Shown here one piece after another: positions 40,183 through 48,607 of a stretch of 53,472 nucleotides of DNA (positions are counted from its first letter, which is position 1; every line of letters starts with the position of its first letter). The notes beneath the pieces were generated by a model that saw only the letters and a program-made list of their open reading frames with translations, had not been told where the DNA came from and searched no databases. The translations under genes were made by a program, and so were the position numbers. Origin of the DNA: a virus. The stretch spans positions 1 to 53,472 of the IMG/VR virus record IMGVR_UViG_3300025930_000004; one strand, given 5' to 3'.

Positions 40183-42219
40183 ATGACGAATAACGACTTT
40201 TACATCCAACTAGATGACCTGACCCTGATCACCACCAACATGGTGGTCAAGGTCAAAAATTTTAGTTGGAACGTCACCGGCGGGCCGCACCTGGCGGAAG
40301 TAGAAATCACGGGGCCGGATGTCTGGTCGACACTGCATTGGCTTGCCAAGCGCATAGAGATTCGCAACCGCAATCAACGCCGGGTCTGGTGGGGCTTTGT
40401 CGAGGAGGTGTTCGTCAATGACGGCGTAAACAGTTACGGACTCTCGATTAAGGAGATGTTCAACCGGGTGCGAGTGGCCTACACCTACGAAGTATTTGGC
40501 GTGCCTACCAGCGGCACAACCACTTGGGCATTCAACCAGGCCGCAATAGATGCGATTGGTTTCATCAAAGAGAAAGAAGTCACTCAGGAAGTCAACGCAT
40601 CGCCAGAGATGGCGGCGGCTTACCGTGACAACATCTTGACGCAAGTCGCCAAGCCTGTGCCAGTCACCCGTTCCGGTTCGAGTAGGGGCAAAGAGCTTTC
40701 CGCTACGCTCTACCTGGCCGGTGATATCCACTCTTTTGAGTGGCGGCTTTATAGCCAATTAGCGGGCCTGGAGGCGAATCAACCAGATGGCGGGGGCGCT
40801 GACCAGCTAATTGGACAGGGCTTCACGTCCAGTCGGATAGGCTTCGTCCCGTCCGGTAAGATTAGCGCAATTGATGGCGAATTCACCAACTTTGTGAGCG
40901 GTAGCCAGGTACGGATAAGCAATGCTAGGGCGGGGGACAATAATGGTACATTTACCATTTCCTCGGTGGACAGCCGCCCGCCGATTGCTCAGGATATGAA
41001 CGTTGCCGGGTGGAATTTCGACCCGAACGACGATATAAAAAGCAACCCGACGCCCACCGACCTTGACGCCGACGACATTGACATTGACTCACTTTTGGAG
41101 ACCGACGATTACATTCGGATTAACAATGTGCCGCTCAATCCAGGCAATCGGGGCTTCTTCCGCATCCGTGAAACCGGCGAAAATGCCGTTGTCGTCATCA
41201 ACAAAACCATCGTTAGCGAAACGCCGCCGGTAGGTAGCATCCTCTATCGTGGCAACTACATCATGGTTGGCGACTCGCTTGTGCGGGAGTTTCCGCTGAA
41301 CAGCATCACGATTACCACAGTCGGCACACGGGTGGCGCAGCGGGTACTGAACGGCACCGGCAGCGCCTGGACGGTTGATGCTATTGAAATACCCATCCGC
41401 AGAGTCAACAGCCCGTCTGACAGTATCCGCCTGCTGTTCATGGCCGACAATGGCGGCACCCCTGGCACAGTGCTGGAGACGGTGGACATTGCCGGAACGG
41501 ACGTTAGCGACCAGGCCGGGAATACTGAACTGTTCAAGCTCTCCAATACCCGCACCTTCCAGCCCGGCGTCTATTTCTGGATTCATCTTCAGCGCACGGG
41601 CGCCCATGACCCTGGCAACTATTACGTGGTGGAGGTGGATGAGGACCAGGGCTACACACGGGGCAACCTGTTGGTGTGGGACGGAACCGGCTGGATAGCC
41701 CGCACGCCGCAGGCTGATCTCATCTTCCGCATGTTGGGCGCCGTGGAGACTACCAAGCAAATCGCCACACTGGTGGATGTGGTCGGGCAGCTTGTCGGAC
41801 AGACGGACATTCGAGTCACGACCGTGACCAGCAGCAATCAGTACAGGGACGGCACCACCTACGCTTACGATGAGCTAATGGGGCTGCTTGAGGCAGGGCG
41901 CACGGCAGCCGGGCGGCGCATCATTGCCGTCTGCACGGCTGACCGCTATTTGCGCATCACTGAGGCACCCATCAACACGGCCAAAAATTACTACTACACC
42001 AGGGACGGCGAATTCCGATTCTGGAATAATGGCAGCGCATTGGAGCCGGGTATCCTTCCGGTGGGTGAGTGGATTTGGATGGACGGACTACCGCCTGTGA
42101 TAGCTTCCGCATACCCGTTCTCTCCCAAGTTTTTGGAGGAGGCCGAGTACGACTGTGAGAGCGGAGAGATTCGCCCGACCTGGCAGGGTGAGAAGAATGT
42201 GTGGGAGTCGATGGGGTGA
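40183..42219 (+). CDS. Tail hub or tail-associated protein
   Basis: A 678-residue protein. The N-terminal part (FYIQLDDL, VVKVKNFSW, AEVEITGP) looks like the hub-type tail protein placed between Dit and the fibres. Further beta domains follow, with a carbohydrate-binding-like segment (about 390-530). ATG 40183 is used because the repeat element lies directly upstream; an earlier in-frame start at 40120 would be inside the element. The ribosome site is poor. Confidence 0.6.
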   Translation: MTNNDFYIQLDDLTLITTNMVVKVKNFSWNVTGGPHLAEVEITGPDVWSTLHWLAKRIEIRNRNQRRVWWGFVEEVFVNDGVNSYGLSIKEMFNRVRVAYTYEVFGVPTSGTTTWAFNQAAIDAIGFIKEKEVTQEVNASPEMAAAYRDNILTQVAKPVPVTRSGSSRGKELSATLYLAGDIHSFEWRLYSQLAGLEANQPDGGGADQLIGQGFTSSRIGFVPSGKISAIDGEFTNFVSGSQVRISNARAGDNNGTFTISSVDSRPPIAQDMNVAGWNFDPNDDIKSNPTPTDLDADDIDIDSLLETDDYIRINNVPLNPGNRGFFRIRETGENAVVVINKTIVSETPPVGSILYRGNYIMVGDSLVREFPLNSITITTVGTRVAQRVLNGTGSAWTVDAIEIPIRRVNSPSDSIRLLFMADNGGTPGTVLETVDIAGTDVSDQAGNTELFKLSNTRTFQPGVYFWIHLQRTGAHDPGNYYVVEVDEDQGYTRGNLLVWDGTGWIARTPQADLIFRMLGAVETTKQIATLVDVVGQLVGQTDIRVTTVTSSNQYRDGTTYAYDELMGLLEAGRTAAGRRIIAVCTADRYLRITEAPINTAKNYYYTRDGEFRFWNNGSALEPGILPVGEWIWMDGLPPVIASAYPFSPKFLEEAEYDCESGEIRPTWQGEKNVWESMG

Positions 42220-42365
42220 ATCAGGGGGAAATCAGGGGTGAACTTTAGGGGTGAACTTGGGGTGAAGTTTAGCCCAAAAGGTGAAGTTTAAACTTCACCC
42301 CCCCCCTTGTTGCCTCAGGTGAATCATGGGTGAACTATGGGTGAACTATGGGTGAACTTTAGAGA
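42220..42365. repeat. Tandem GGGTGAACT repeats with a perfect palindrome
   Basis: Imperfect tandem repeats of GGGTGAACTWT(G/A) before and after a 20-base perfect palindrome (42280-42299, GGTGAAGTTT and its complement). A run of nine or more C follows. It fills the gap between hub and fibre genes and has no coding capacity in itself. It is a second repeat family, unlike the heptad hairpins. Confidence 0.8.
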
Positions 42366-44816
42366 ATGACGACTCCGCAGCAAGACGCCGCCAAACTTAG
42401 ACCTATCTGGCTCAAGGACATCGAGCGGGCTATTGCTCGTGTGCCCACTATCCGCCAGTTGGTCGGCAGTTCCACCACCACCATAACGGGAGGCGGGGGG
42501 CTGGTGGCGCATGACCTGGGCGGCGCCTACCATACCGGCAATTTGGATTGGAACAGAGTCAACAAGGCCGGGTCGTCACTCTCCGATATTGCCACCCGGC
42601 CACACTCGGCACTCACCAATCTGACCAACGCTGATGACCACAGCCAGTATATGCACGTCCAGAATAGCCGCAACGTCACGGCCCGCCATACGTTCAACCC
42701 AACCACGACGAATTCACCGTTTATCATCGGCGCCAATGCCAGCGGGCAGCTCGTCACAGGGCTGAATGCGCAGTATGTGGGCGGTCAACTTGAGTCGGTA
42801 ATGATGCGCAAGTCGGCAAATTCCGACCTTGACATGAACGCTTTCACCATCACCAGTGACGACGATGACCTGCCCTATTCACTTGGCAAGCTAGTTATCA
42901 GCAACCAGTCCTATGGCGGCTTCGTGGGGCTGCGCCATAGGACGCTGGGGAGTGGGACAGGGAATTACATGCTGCTGGGCAGTGGCAGCGGGCAAACGTT
43001 CCTCAACGCCGCCACAGGGCAAAGCATTTACTTCCGCAATAACAACATAGACAAAATGTCGTTGGATACCGACTCGCTTGATTTTATGTCAGCGGTCGGT
43101 GTAGGTAGTGATGACTACGCCAGCCAGGTCAGCGGGTGGAAAATCACCTATGCGGGCGCAGGCGATTTCAGGTACATCTACACCGACGAGCTACACGCCA
43201 AAGCGTTCATTGCTGACCTGGAGCAAGCGCTTGCGGGTGGGCAGATTATCAGCAAGTCTGTTTCTATCCTTAGCCGAGACTTCACCGTGCCAGCGGCGGG
43301 CGCAGCGGCTACCCTGTATGTCAAGGATTTGCCAAGCGCCGCTAATATGTCCGTGTTTCAGTCGGGTGACATCATTCGCCTGCGCCAGTTCAGCCGGGCG
43401 AGTGGCAGCCTGAGTATTACCAACGCATGGGGCGTGGCCACCAGCTACACCGACCTGGCAAACGGTGAGCAGAGTTGGACATTTACCCGCTCATCAGCGC
43501 CCAACGCTGGGGCAATGACGGCAGGCGCTGTCATCAACAAAGACGCCATTGTGCTGGACTACGGCACAACGGGGAATGGGTTTTACGAAGTCAATGCCAT
43601 TGATGGGCTCTACGCTGTCAATAGCCCGTACAGTCAAATCGTCACCTGGACAACGCACCCATCGACCGGGCAGACGGTGATGGTGCGCACTGGCAACCTA
43701 ACCGGCATTGGCTTTACTGGTGAGTATGGTATGTATGCTCGAGGCGGCGCCGCTGGGCAGTATATCAAGGCGTCAGGGGCTGGGCTGCTCCTGCGTGGCG
43801 CCGACATTGACGGCTACAACGGCAGTACGCATACCGTCCACATTGACAGCGGCGACGGCTCCATGCAGCTAGGTGTGGACCTGGCCGACCTGGACGATGC
43901 AAGCCTACGCTTTTTCGGCTCGGCTGGCGACCTGCGCATCGGGGCGGTGGGAGTGGGCAAGGCGTCTTTGCTGTGGGATGAAAGCGCCGGGGAGTTGAGT
44001 TTAAGAAACAATATCACGAAGAAAATCATCTTCGACAATAGTGGCAACAGCTACTTTGCCGGCGTGATGACCATCGGCTCATCAGGGGAAATCAGGCAGG
44101 GCACCGGCACGCTGGGAACGAACTTTAGCGGCTTTCGGCTGCGCAACGTGTCAGGCATAGGACGCTTCAGCCTGCTCTCTGGCGACGACGAAGATGTGAT
44201 TCTCGACGATGACGGTATTGATTTGCAGGGTGATAGCGCAGGCGGCGGGGCGATGAGTCGTCAAATCAACTGGTGGGAAGATTTGAGCGTCCGCACAGGC
44301 GATCCGATGCTGTCTATCCAGGCTCGCAGCAATGGCGTGTTTTTCTCGAAAGACGCCACCATTATTGCACAGGGCACGACCGCCTACCCGAATAGTTTCA
44401 TCTATTTGCAGGCCAGGGACAGTACCGGCATAGGCGGCGTATCGCTGGCGCTTGACAGTGACGGCGGGATGGCGCTCAGTGGCGAACTAAGGCTATCCAG
44501 TAATGCGCCAAGCCTGGGCAGCGGATGGGCAGCACATGGCGGTGGCGACGTTACCCTGACCAGCTATCGGTTCGCTAACCTCGTTTGGGTGACAGGTATC
44601 ATTGACGGCAGTGGCACGCCAGCCACCACCATAGCCACGCTCTCGGCCGCCTACAGGCCCACAACCCGGCAGATAGCCCATGCTATGGTTCTGACCGGCG
44701 GCACAACCACGGCCAGACGGGTGGACATTGAAACCGATGGCGATGTCACGACGCAGAACTGGACGCCGGCGGCGGGCGATGTGGTAAGTTTCTGCATCAT
44801 GTACTTCATTACATAG
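42366..44816 (+). CDS. Tail fibre / receptor-binding protein
   Basis: An 816-residue Gly/Ser/Asp-rich protein. The N-terminus (HLGGAYHTGNLDWNRV-like, around 48-66) and the long series of short beta segments (FRNNNIDKMSLDTDSLDF; IIFDNSGNSYFAG) are typical of trimeric tail fibres. The C-terminus has a globular beta domain (FANLVWVTGIIDGSG; MVLTGGTTTARRVDIE) likely to bind receptors. Last large gene of the rightward late operon. No good ribosome site precedes the ATG because the repeat block lies directly upstream. Confidence 0.7.
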   Translation: MTTPQQDAAKLRPIWLKDIERAIARVPTIRQLVGSSTTTITGGGGLVAHDLGGAYHTGNLDWNRVNKAGSSLSDIATRPHSALTNLTNADDHSQYMHVQNSRNVTARHTFNPTTTNSPFIIGANASGQLVTGLNAQYVGGQLESVMMRKSANSDLDMNAFTITSDDDDLPYSLGKLVISNQSYGGFVGLRHRTLGSGTGNYMLLGSGSGQTFLNAATGQSIYFRNNNIDKMSLDTDSLDFMSAVGVGSDDYASQVSGWKITYAGAGDFRYIYTDELHAKAFIADLEQALAGGQIISKSVSILSRDFTVPAAGAAATLYVKDLPSAANMSVFQSGDIIRLRQFSRASGSLSITNAWGVATSYTDLANGEQSWTFTRSSAPNAGAMTAGAVINKDAIVLDYGTTGNGFYEVNAIDGLYAVNSPYSQIVTWTTHPSTGQTVMVRTGNLTGIGFTGEYGMYARGGAAGQYIKASGAGLLLRGADIDGYNGSTHTVHIDSGDGSMQLGVDLADLDDASLRFFGSAGDLRIGAVGVGKASLLWDESAGELSLRNNITKKIIFDNSGNSYFAGVMTIGSSGEIRQGTGTLGTNFSGFRLRNVSGIGRFSLLSGDDEDVILDDDGIDLQGDSAGGGAMSRQINWWEDLSVRTGDPMLSIQARSNGVFFSKDATIIAQGTTAYPNSFIYLQARDSTGIGGVSLALDSDGGMALSGELRLSSNAPSLGSGWAAHGGGDVTLTSYRFANLVWVTGIIDGSGTPATTIATLSAAYRPTTRQIAHAMVLTGGTTTARRVDIETDGDVTTQNWTPAAGDVVSFCIMYFIT

Positions 44817-44822
44817 GGGACT

Positions 44823-45032
44823 ATGAGCAAAGCGCAATTGGCTAGACTATTGGAGAGTATCAACCAAGAGGGCGCCAGCCTAGACTATCGGCGGCTGGCT
44901 TTGGAGCGTCAAATTGTGGAAGTGCAGGCGGAAATCGGCGCCGTCCGGCTGAAGATGGCAAGTCTGCAAGGGCAAGCCGACTTGCTGGCGCAGTTGATGG
45001 AAGGCGAGGGGGACGAAAAGCCCGGCGTGTGA
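44823..45032 (+). CDS. Small coiled-coil protein after the fibre
   Basis: A 69-residue protein; most of it (about 20-60) is a long charged helix with Leu/Ile spacing of a coiled coil. AGGGGA 3-7 bases before the ATG. Could be a fibre accessory or chaperone. A GC-rich hairpin (CCCGGC/GGCCGGG) lies at the stop and may end the operon. Confidence 0.6.
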   Translation: MSKAQLARLLESINQEGASLDYRRLALERQIVEVQAEIGAVRLKMASLQGQADLLAQLMEGEGDEKPGV

Positions 45033-45048
45033 GGCCGGGCCGGGTTGA

Positions 45049-45273
45049 TTAATACCCTGCGCTCTGTAGCGCACGCTTGGCTGCACCCAGCGACCCGAAC
45101 GACTCCGAGGCATACTTGACTCCCGCCTCAGTATTGGGCGCAACGGTTGACCCCCATTCGACTTGTCCGCTCTGCACTGTTAGACGATGCGGCCAAAATT
45201 TGCCGTCCATTTCTGCGACCCGATTCTTTCTACCCGAATAGACTTGTGATTCCTGCTCAAAAACAATGTTCAT
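45049..45273 (-). CDS. Lone small gene with its own promoter
   Basis: A 74-residue protein (starting at 45273 with AGGAGG 9 bases upstream) with a mixed alpha/beta pattern and no known domain. It is convergent to the late operon and has its own promoter, like a moron (an accessory gene expressed from the prophage). Not recognised. Confidence 0.6.
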   Translation of the reverse strand: MNIVFEQESQVYSGRKNRVAEMDGKFWPHRLTVQSGQVEWGSTVAPNTEAGVKYASESFGSLGAAKRALQSAGY

Positions 45274-45313
45274 CGGTGTATCCTCCTGTTGAACGACTGA
45301 CTGTCCTAATTCC

Positions 45314-45342
45314 ATTATACTGACCAGTTGGAAAATTGTCTC
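45314..45342 (-). promoter_or_regulatory. Leftward promoter of the 45049 gene
   Basis: Minus strand: GAGACA (45342-45337), a 17-base spacer, and a perfect TATAAT (45319-45314). The transcript would begin about 30 bases before the gene start. Confidence 0.6.
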
Positions 45343-45503
45343 TACGTGAACCACGCCAGCAGCCACGCAATAACCTGCATGACGGCGAAAAACATCAGCC
45401 CTGGCACGATGTAGCCTAGCAGGTATTGCAGCCAGGGCGGTCTGCTAGGCTTCGGTTTGGACGGGGTAGGCACAGTGTAGAATCCGAATGGTCCATCTGC
45501 CAT
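45342..45503 (-). CDS. Small single-helix membrane protein
   Basis: A 53-residue protein. The first 24 residues are Pro/Lys-rich and soluble; one hydrophobic helix (about 27-52) follows. GGAGG lies 8 bases before ATG 45503. Topology (long helix near the C-terminus) is compatible with a holin or a membrane regulator; no family assigned. Confidence 0.6.
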   Translation of the reverse strand: MADGPFGFYTVPTPSKPKPSRPPWLQYLLGYIVPGLMFFAVMQVIAWLLAWFT

Positions 45504-45506
45504 AGT

Positions 45507-45752
45507 TTAATCCTCCGAAGCAACACGGTAAACCTTTCGCTTGGCGAAACTGAAGCCAAATGCGCTTGACAGAACGAACACAATCGGCCCGGTGCAACAG
45601 AGTCCAGGCAGCAAGGCCACCAGGAAGCCCGGCCAGTCATCCAAGCCGAGGGCCTCAGCCAGCCCGATACCCGCAATGGCCGCCACTACTACCAAGCCGA
45701 GGTTGAGCGATAGCGCCGCCTCGTTGATTCTCCACGGTCCTTTGACGATCAT
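45507..45752 (-). CDS. Small two-helix membrane protein
   Basis: An 81-residue protein with two long hydrophobic segments (about 13-36 and 41-68), the second with a CC pair, and a basic C-terminus. GGGGAGG precedes the ATG. Size and topology are holin-like. It is followed 3 bases later by another membrane protein gene. Confidence 0.6.
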   Translation of the reverse strand: MIVKGPWRINEAALSLNLGLVVVAAIAGIGLAEALGLDDWPGFLVALLPGLCCTGPIVFVLSSAFGFSFAKRKVYRVASED

Positions 45753-45809
45753 AGTTGTCCTCCCCTATCCATCACACATGCCCCCCTTATTTTTTTCTCT
45801 CTCCTATAT

Positions 45810-45861
45810 GGTCTCGGTCTGGTCGATAAGCGAGACCACGACCGAGACCGCAACCGAGACC
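45810..45861. repeat. ACCGAGACC repeat cluster
   Basis: GGTCTCGGTC (45810-45819) pairs with GACCGAGACC (45840-45849); ACCGAGACC occurs again at 45853-45861 and GCGAGACC between them. It can form a hairpin downstream of the 45863 gene and may slow transcription. No T-run follows on the minus strand, so it is not a standard terminator. Confidence 0.6.
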
Positions 45862-45862
45862 A

Positions 45863-46306
45863 TTAGCGGTAGCAGATAGGCATCCGCCAGCGCACCACAT
45901 CAAGGCCGTCACGCTCTACCCGCTGGCGTCCTACCACTACTGCCCGCTCGAATTCTTCGGGCGTTACCTCGTCAATGCGCCGGCCATCGTGAATTCGAGC
46001 AACCCTCAGTAGTGCGATAGCCCGATGCCAACGCCGTGGGCCGATACCGCACGCGCCACACGCCCGCCGGCTGGTACTCTGCTGGGCAAAGTAAAGCGCA
46101 CCGATCAGGTAGGCGTCCGTTTCAGCCCTACGCAATAGATTTAACTCGGTATCCTTCAACCTGCGCCGCAACTGTCTATTCTCGTGGCGTAGCTGGGCGT
46201 TTTCCTTGCGCAATCGGTCAATGATAAGGCGCTGCTTGGCGATGACCGCTCTCAGTTTTGCCGGGTCATTGTGGGCGGCGAAGGCATCAATCAACTGGCG
46301 AATCAT
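45863..46306 (-). CDS. Coiled-coil protein with basic C-terminal domain
   Basis: A 147-residue protein. Residues about 15-60 form a coiled coil rich in Arg, Leu and Gln; a CGACG motif with basic neighbours and a winged-helix-like basic segment follow. It could bind nucleic acid. The ATG overlaps the preceding TGA. Not recognised. Confidence 0.6.
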   Translation of the reverse strand: MIRQLIDAFAAHNDPAKLRAVIAKQRLIIDRLRKENAQLRHENRQLRRRLKDTELNLLRRAETDAYLIGALYFAQQSTSRRACGACGIGPRRWHRAIALLRVARIHDGRRIDEVTPEEFERAVVVGRQRVERDGLDVVRWRMPICYR

Positions 46307-46800
46307 CAGTCACGCTCCAAATGGCGGATATAGGCATCCAGCGCCTTCTCTGCCAAGCTGTGATCGTCGGCCAGCTTCTGGCTTGCCAAGTCATGCGCCA
46401 GGTCTGCTTTGTGGCGCTCCAAGCCGCTGGCGCTGTGACGATACTCCTGCTGATTGAGCGCCCATATCGTACCAGCGGTCAGGCCAGCAAAAACGAGCAA
46501 GGGCACCAACGGGTCATCCAGCACGTACAGGATACCAAAGCAGATGACCAGCCAGGGCACCAGCCAGGGCAGGGCACGGATGGCCAGCCCTATTGCCCGC
46601 TGGATGGGTGTAGCCGTCTCCCGTAGACTCTCCAGAGCGGCTAGGTGGCTCTCTGTGAGCGTTTGGCCGTTACCGTGGCTGATTGGATAGGCCATTGGGT
46701 TGGGTTGCTTTGCGGGCAGGTTGGGCACCCATGAATCACCCTGTTTGAGCAGGTCGATTTCTTCCCACGGCCCGGTGTTGACTTCGCCTGATTTCTTCAT
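46306..46800 (-). CDS. Membrane protein with helical cytoplasmic ends
   Basis: A 164-residue protein with soluble ends and two hydrophobic segments (about 73-92 and 96-115). The C-terminus (about 118-160) is a charged helix. Unknown function. GGCGGTGA precedes the ATG. It belongs to the minus-strand run of small genes. Confidence 0.6.
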   Translation of the reverse strand: MKKSGEVNTGPWEEIDLLKQGDSWVPNLPAKQPNPMAYPISHGNGQTLTESHLAALESLRETATPIQRAIGLAIRALPWLVPWLVICFGILYVLDDPLVPLLVFAGLTAGTIWALNQQEYRHSASGLERHKADLAHDLASQKLADDHSLAEKALDAYIRHLERD

Positions 46801-46804
46801 GGTT

Positions 46805-46957
46805 TCACCGCCCTCGCAGAACGCCGATGAACACCATCAGCGCCAGCGCCGCTGGCCGAACTGGTTTGACGTGGTAGCCTTCGGCGTGGCGCTGAAACAG
46901 GCAACCCAAAGCAATGCCGGCCATGCAGGATAAAACGGTCACGGTAATGAAGTTCAT
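46805..46957 (-). CDS. Small exported or membrane protein
   Basis: A 50-residue protein with an N-terminal hydrophobic segment containing Cys (about 2-20, LSCMAGIALGCLF), a short polar middle and a second hydrophobic patch (36-46). The strong GGAGGAGG site before ATG 46957 supports it. A lipoprotein-like signal is possible. Confidence 0.6.
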   Translation of the reverse strand: MNFITVTVLSCMAGIALGCLFQRHAEGYHVKPVRPAALALMVFIGVLRGR

Positions 46958-47163
46958 GGTAGCGCCTCCTCCAGCCAATGGTGCGGGGGCTGGCGCCGCT
47001 GATTGGCTCCGTTGATGTAGATAACGCCGCTCTCCAGGTCTACGGTGTTGCCGTGCATCTCCTGTTGCAAGATGAATGCCGGACGGTATTTCAGCTTAAC
47101 GCCGCTGGCCTCCAAATCCTTCAACTCCTGCAATGCCTGCACCAAATCGTTGATTGTCTGCAT
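46954..47163 (-). CDS. Hypothetical soluble protein
   Basis: A 69-residue protein: an N-terminal helix, then a beta-hairpin (GNTVDLESGVIYING) and a His/Pro/Arg-rich C-terminus. AGGGGG lies 6 bases before ATG 47163; its stop overlaps the next ATG. No family recognised. Confidence 0.6.
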   Translation of the reverse strand: MQTINDLVQALQELKDLEASGVKLKYRPAFILQQEMHGNTVDLESGVIYINGANQRRQPPHHWLEEALP

Positions 47164-47189
47164 ATTGCCCCCTGTTGAATGTGGAGGGC

Positions 47190-47236
47190 AAATAAAAGCA
47201 CCCTCCAGGCGATTGAATTACCGCTGGGGGGTGCTT
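47190..47236 (-). terminator. Minus-strand terminator before the 46954 gene
   Basis: AAGCACCC (47229-47236 on the minus strand side) pairs with GGGTGCTT (47196-47203 side), followed on the minus strand by TTTTATTT. It isolates the downstream small-gene operon from transcription coming from the replication region. Confidence 0.7.
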
Positions 47237-47586
47237 AGCTGTATGATATGCGCAGCCTGCACCGCTGCCTTTCTTAGGGCTCCAGCGGCTGTATGGTGAG
47301 CAGGGGGGTGACGGAGTAATCGTCATCTCCCTGCGTTCGTTTATGGTGCCCGGCTGGATTGTTCCACCAGCCGGGGCTTTGTTTGCCGACACAGCGCCAG
47401 CCAGTCGGCATAGATTGAATGTCCTATTGTGGCTTTAACAACCGTTCAGTTGTTAAAGTTCGGCAACTTCCCAATACTTCTCCTTGCAACCATCCTTTCA
47501 CACACATGATACGGTACAGGATGCGGCCCCGTGGTGTGCGACGGGTGATATTCAGTTATGTCAACGCCCAGATTCGGCGGATTGAC
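47237..47586. other. Intergenic region with several inverted repeats
   Basis: No credible gene in about 350 bases. It holds a plus-strand terminator-like hairpin (GCCCGGCTGG 47348-47357 with CCAGCCGGGGC 47367-47377, then TTTGTTT), a TGCCGAC/GTCGGCA pair (47384-47410) and a perfect 10-base inverted repeat CTTTAACAAC/GTTGTTAAAG (47433-47458) that may be an operator. A TTGACA on the minus strand (about 47563) lacks a good -10. Possible regulatory island or RNA gene. Confidence 0.5.
47433..47458. promoter_or_regulatory. Perfect 10-base inverted repeat, candidate operator
   Basis: CTTTAACAAC and GTTGTTAAAG separated by CGTTCA. The A/T-rich symmetric arms suit a dimeric HTH protein such as the LuxR-like regulator encoded nearby. 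No T-run follows, so it is not a terminator. Confidence 0.4.
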
Positions 47587-47763
47587 CTACTCATCATCGT
47601 CCTGCGCCTTGCGCAAATCGTCCCGGTATTCGTCCCGGTGGCCCTCGTCGTCCTGGCGCTTCTGTAGCCGCCATTGCCAAAACCACAGGACGCCAAACAG
47701 GACACAGAATGCTCCGATAATGCCCAGCCCCCAGACGACAGGCCAAAATTGTGACGTTTGCAT
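47587..47763 (-). CDS. Small membrane protein with acidic tail
   Basis: A 58-residue protein with one transmembrane helix (about 7-30) and a strongly charged C-terminus (DDEGHRDEYRDDLRKAQDDDE, 38-58). The arrangement resembles i-spanin or holin-like small proteins but no family is confirmed. ATG overlaps the TAA of the upstream gene. Confidence 0.55.
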   Translation of the reverse strand: MQTSQFWPVVWGLGIIGAFCVLFGVLWFWQWRLQKRQDDEGHRDEYRDDLRKAQDDDE

Positions 47764-47852
47764 TAGCGATCCCGCTCCTCATACCATACTCGCACGACCA
47801 CGTAGACCACGACCAGGGCGATGGAGATGCCCAAGAAAGACAATTCGAGCAT
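47763..47852 (-). CDS. Tiny single-helix membrane peptide
   Basis: A 29-residue peptide, mostly one hydrophobic helix (about 3-22) with a charged end (YEERDR). GGAGG lies 7-8 bases before ATG 47852, a good translation signal for such a short gene. Its TAA overlaps the start of the next gene. Confidence 0.55.
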   Translation of the reverse strand: MLELSFLGISIALVVVYVVVRVWYEERDR

Positions 47853-48112
47853 TAGCCGTCCTCCTCTGGCGGGGACTCTCCGAGCGTATAGCCGTGGCGC
47901 CATGCCCAGAGAATCAGGTCGGCCATGTTGTGCCCGCCGATTTTGTGGTATATGCGGGAAATATCCGTCCGAACTGTACCTTGCGTCACTCCCAGCCGCT
48001 GGGCTATTGCCGCATAGGTGGTATATCCGGCCAGGATAGCGCACAATATGCGCTCCTCTGGCGGGTCTAATAGGGGCACCAGTCGATAGCGGGATGGGGG
48101 CTTTAGGATCAT
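47852..48112 (-). CDS. LuxR/GerE-type HTH regulator
   Basis: An 86-residue protein. Residues about 18-75 form a LuxR-type helix-turn-helix: PEERILCAILAGYTTYAAIA, then LGVTQGTVRTDISRIYHKIG, with the usual conserved Leu, Gly, Val and Lys positions. It lacks a receiver or sensor domain, so it probably acts as a constitutive or partner-dependent regulator. Possible sites are the inverted repeats just downstream. Confidence 0.75.
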   Translation of the reverse strand: MILKPPSRYRLVPLLDPPEERILCAILAGYTTYAAIAQRLGVTQGTVRTDISRIYHKIGGHNMADLILWAWRHGYTLGESPPEEDG

Positions 48113-48309
48113 CGGTGTATCCTGCGCCTCGGCACGTCCAGCAGCACCGCCTGTTCCGGTTGCACTTCCAACACGCTGGCGAGTGCTGCGCCTAGCAGTT
48201 GCAAGTCTGCCAGGGCTTGGCGGTCACGTTCTGGCGACATCGGGGTTGGGCGCTGGATGTAGTTTTGTAGGCGCCGGTACGCCGCCCTCAGTTCGTCTCG
48301 GTTGGTCAT
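48109..48309 (-). CDS. Hypothetical helical protein
   Basis: A 66-residue protein, helical, with basic ends. The start at 48309 (AAGG upstream) gives an ATGA overlap with the LuxR-like gene. Not recognised. Confidence 0.55.
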   Translation of the reverse strand: MTNRDELRAAYRRLQNYIQRPTPMSPERDRQALADLQLLGAALASVLEVQPEQAVLLDVPRRRIHR

Positions 48310-48512
48310 GCGTCTACCTTCGCAGGGGGGAGTGGAATATCCTTCTGCCACGCTTCAAGCAATTTAAGAAACTCCTCCGGGCAATCTTCTATTTCCATCG
48401 TGCCCGCACGCACACCGTATGCTGTCACAGTCAACGCAAATAAAGCTACTACTACCTCTCTCGTAATAGGCACAAGCAAAACTGGTTCGCCTTGTCGTTT
48501 CCAATCGGTCAT
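48306..48512 (-). CDS. Hypothetical protein with hydrophobic centre
   Basis: A 68-residue protein; a hydrophobic stretch (about 20-35) might be a membrane segment, followed by an acidic helix. GGGGGC precedes the ATG. ATGA overlaps on both sides link it to neighbours. Confidence 0.55.
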   Translation of the reverse strand: MTDWKRQGEPVLLVPITREVVVALFALTVTAYGVRAGTMEIEDCPEEFLKLLEAWQKDIPLPPAKVDA

Positions 48513-48607
48513 CGGTGCCCCCAGGCGTAATCAATCAGCGCCACCAGAATCGAGACGATGACCCAACTCGCCGCCACCAGGAAGGCCCAACGTGCGATAC
48601 AGGTCAT
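48509..48607 (-). CDS. Tiny single-helix membrane peptide
   Basis: A 32-residue peptide with one hydrophobic helix (about 6-27). GGTGAGG lies just before ATG 48607 within the end of the preceding gene. One of at least seven such tiny membrane proteins in the genome. Confidence 0.5.
   Translation of the reverse strand: MTCIARWAFLVAASWVIVSILVALIDYAWGHR

Noticed and set aside
47096-47392. 98-residue minus-strand open frame
   Set aside because: It crosses a strong terminator and overlaps a gene with a better ribosome site; composition is not protein-like.
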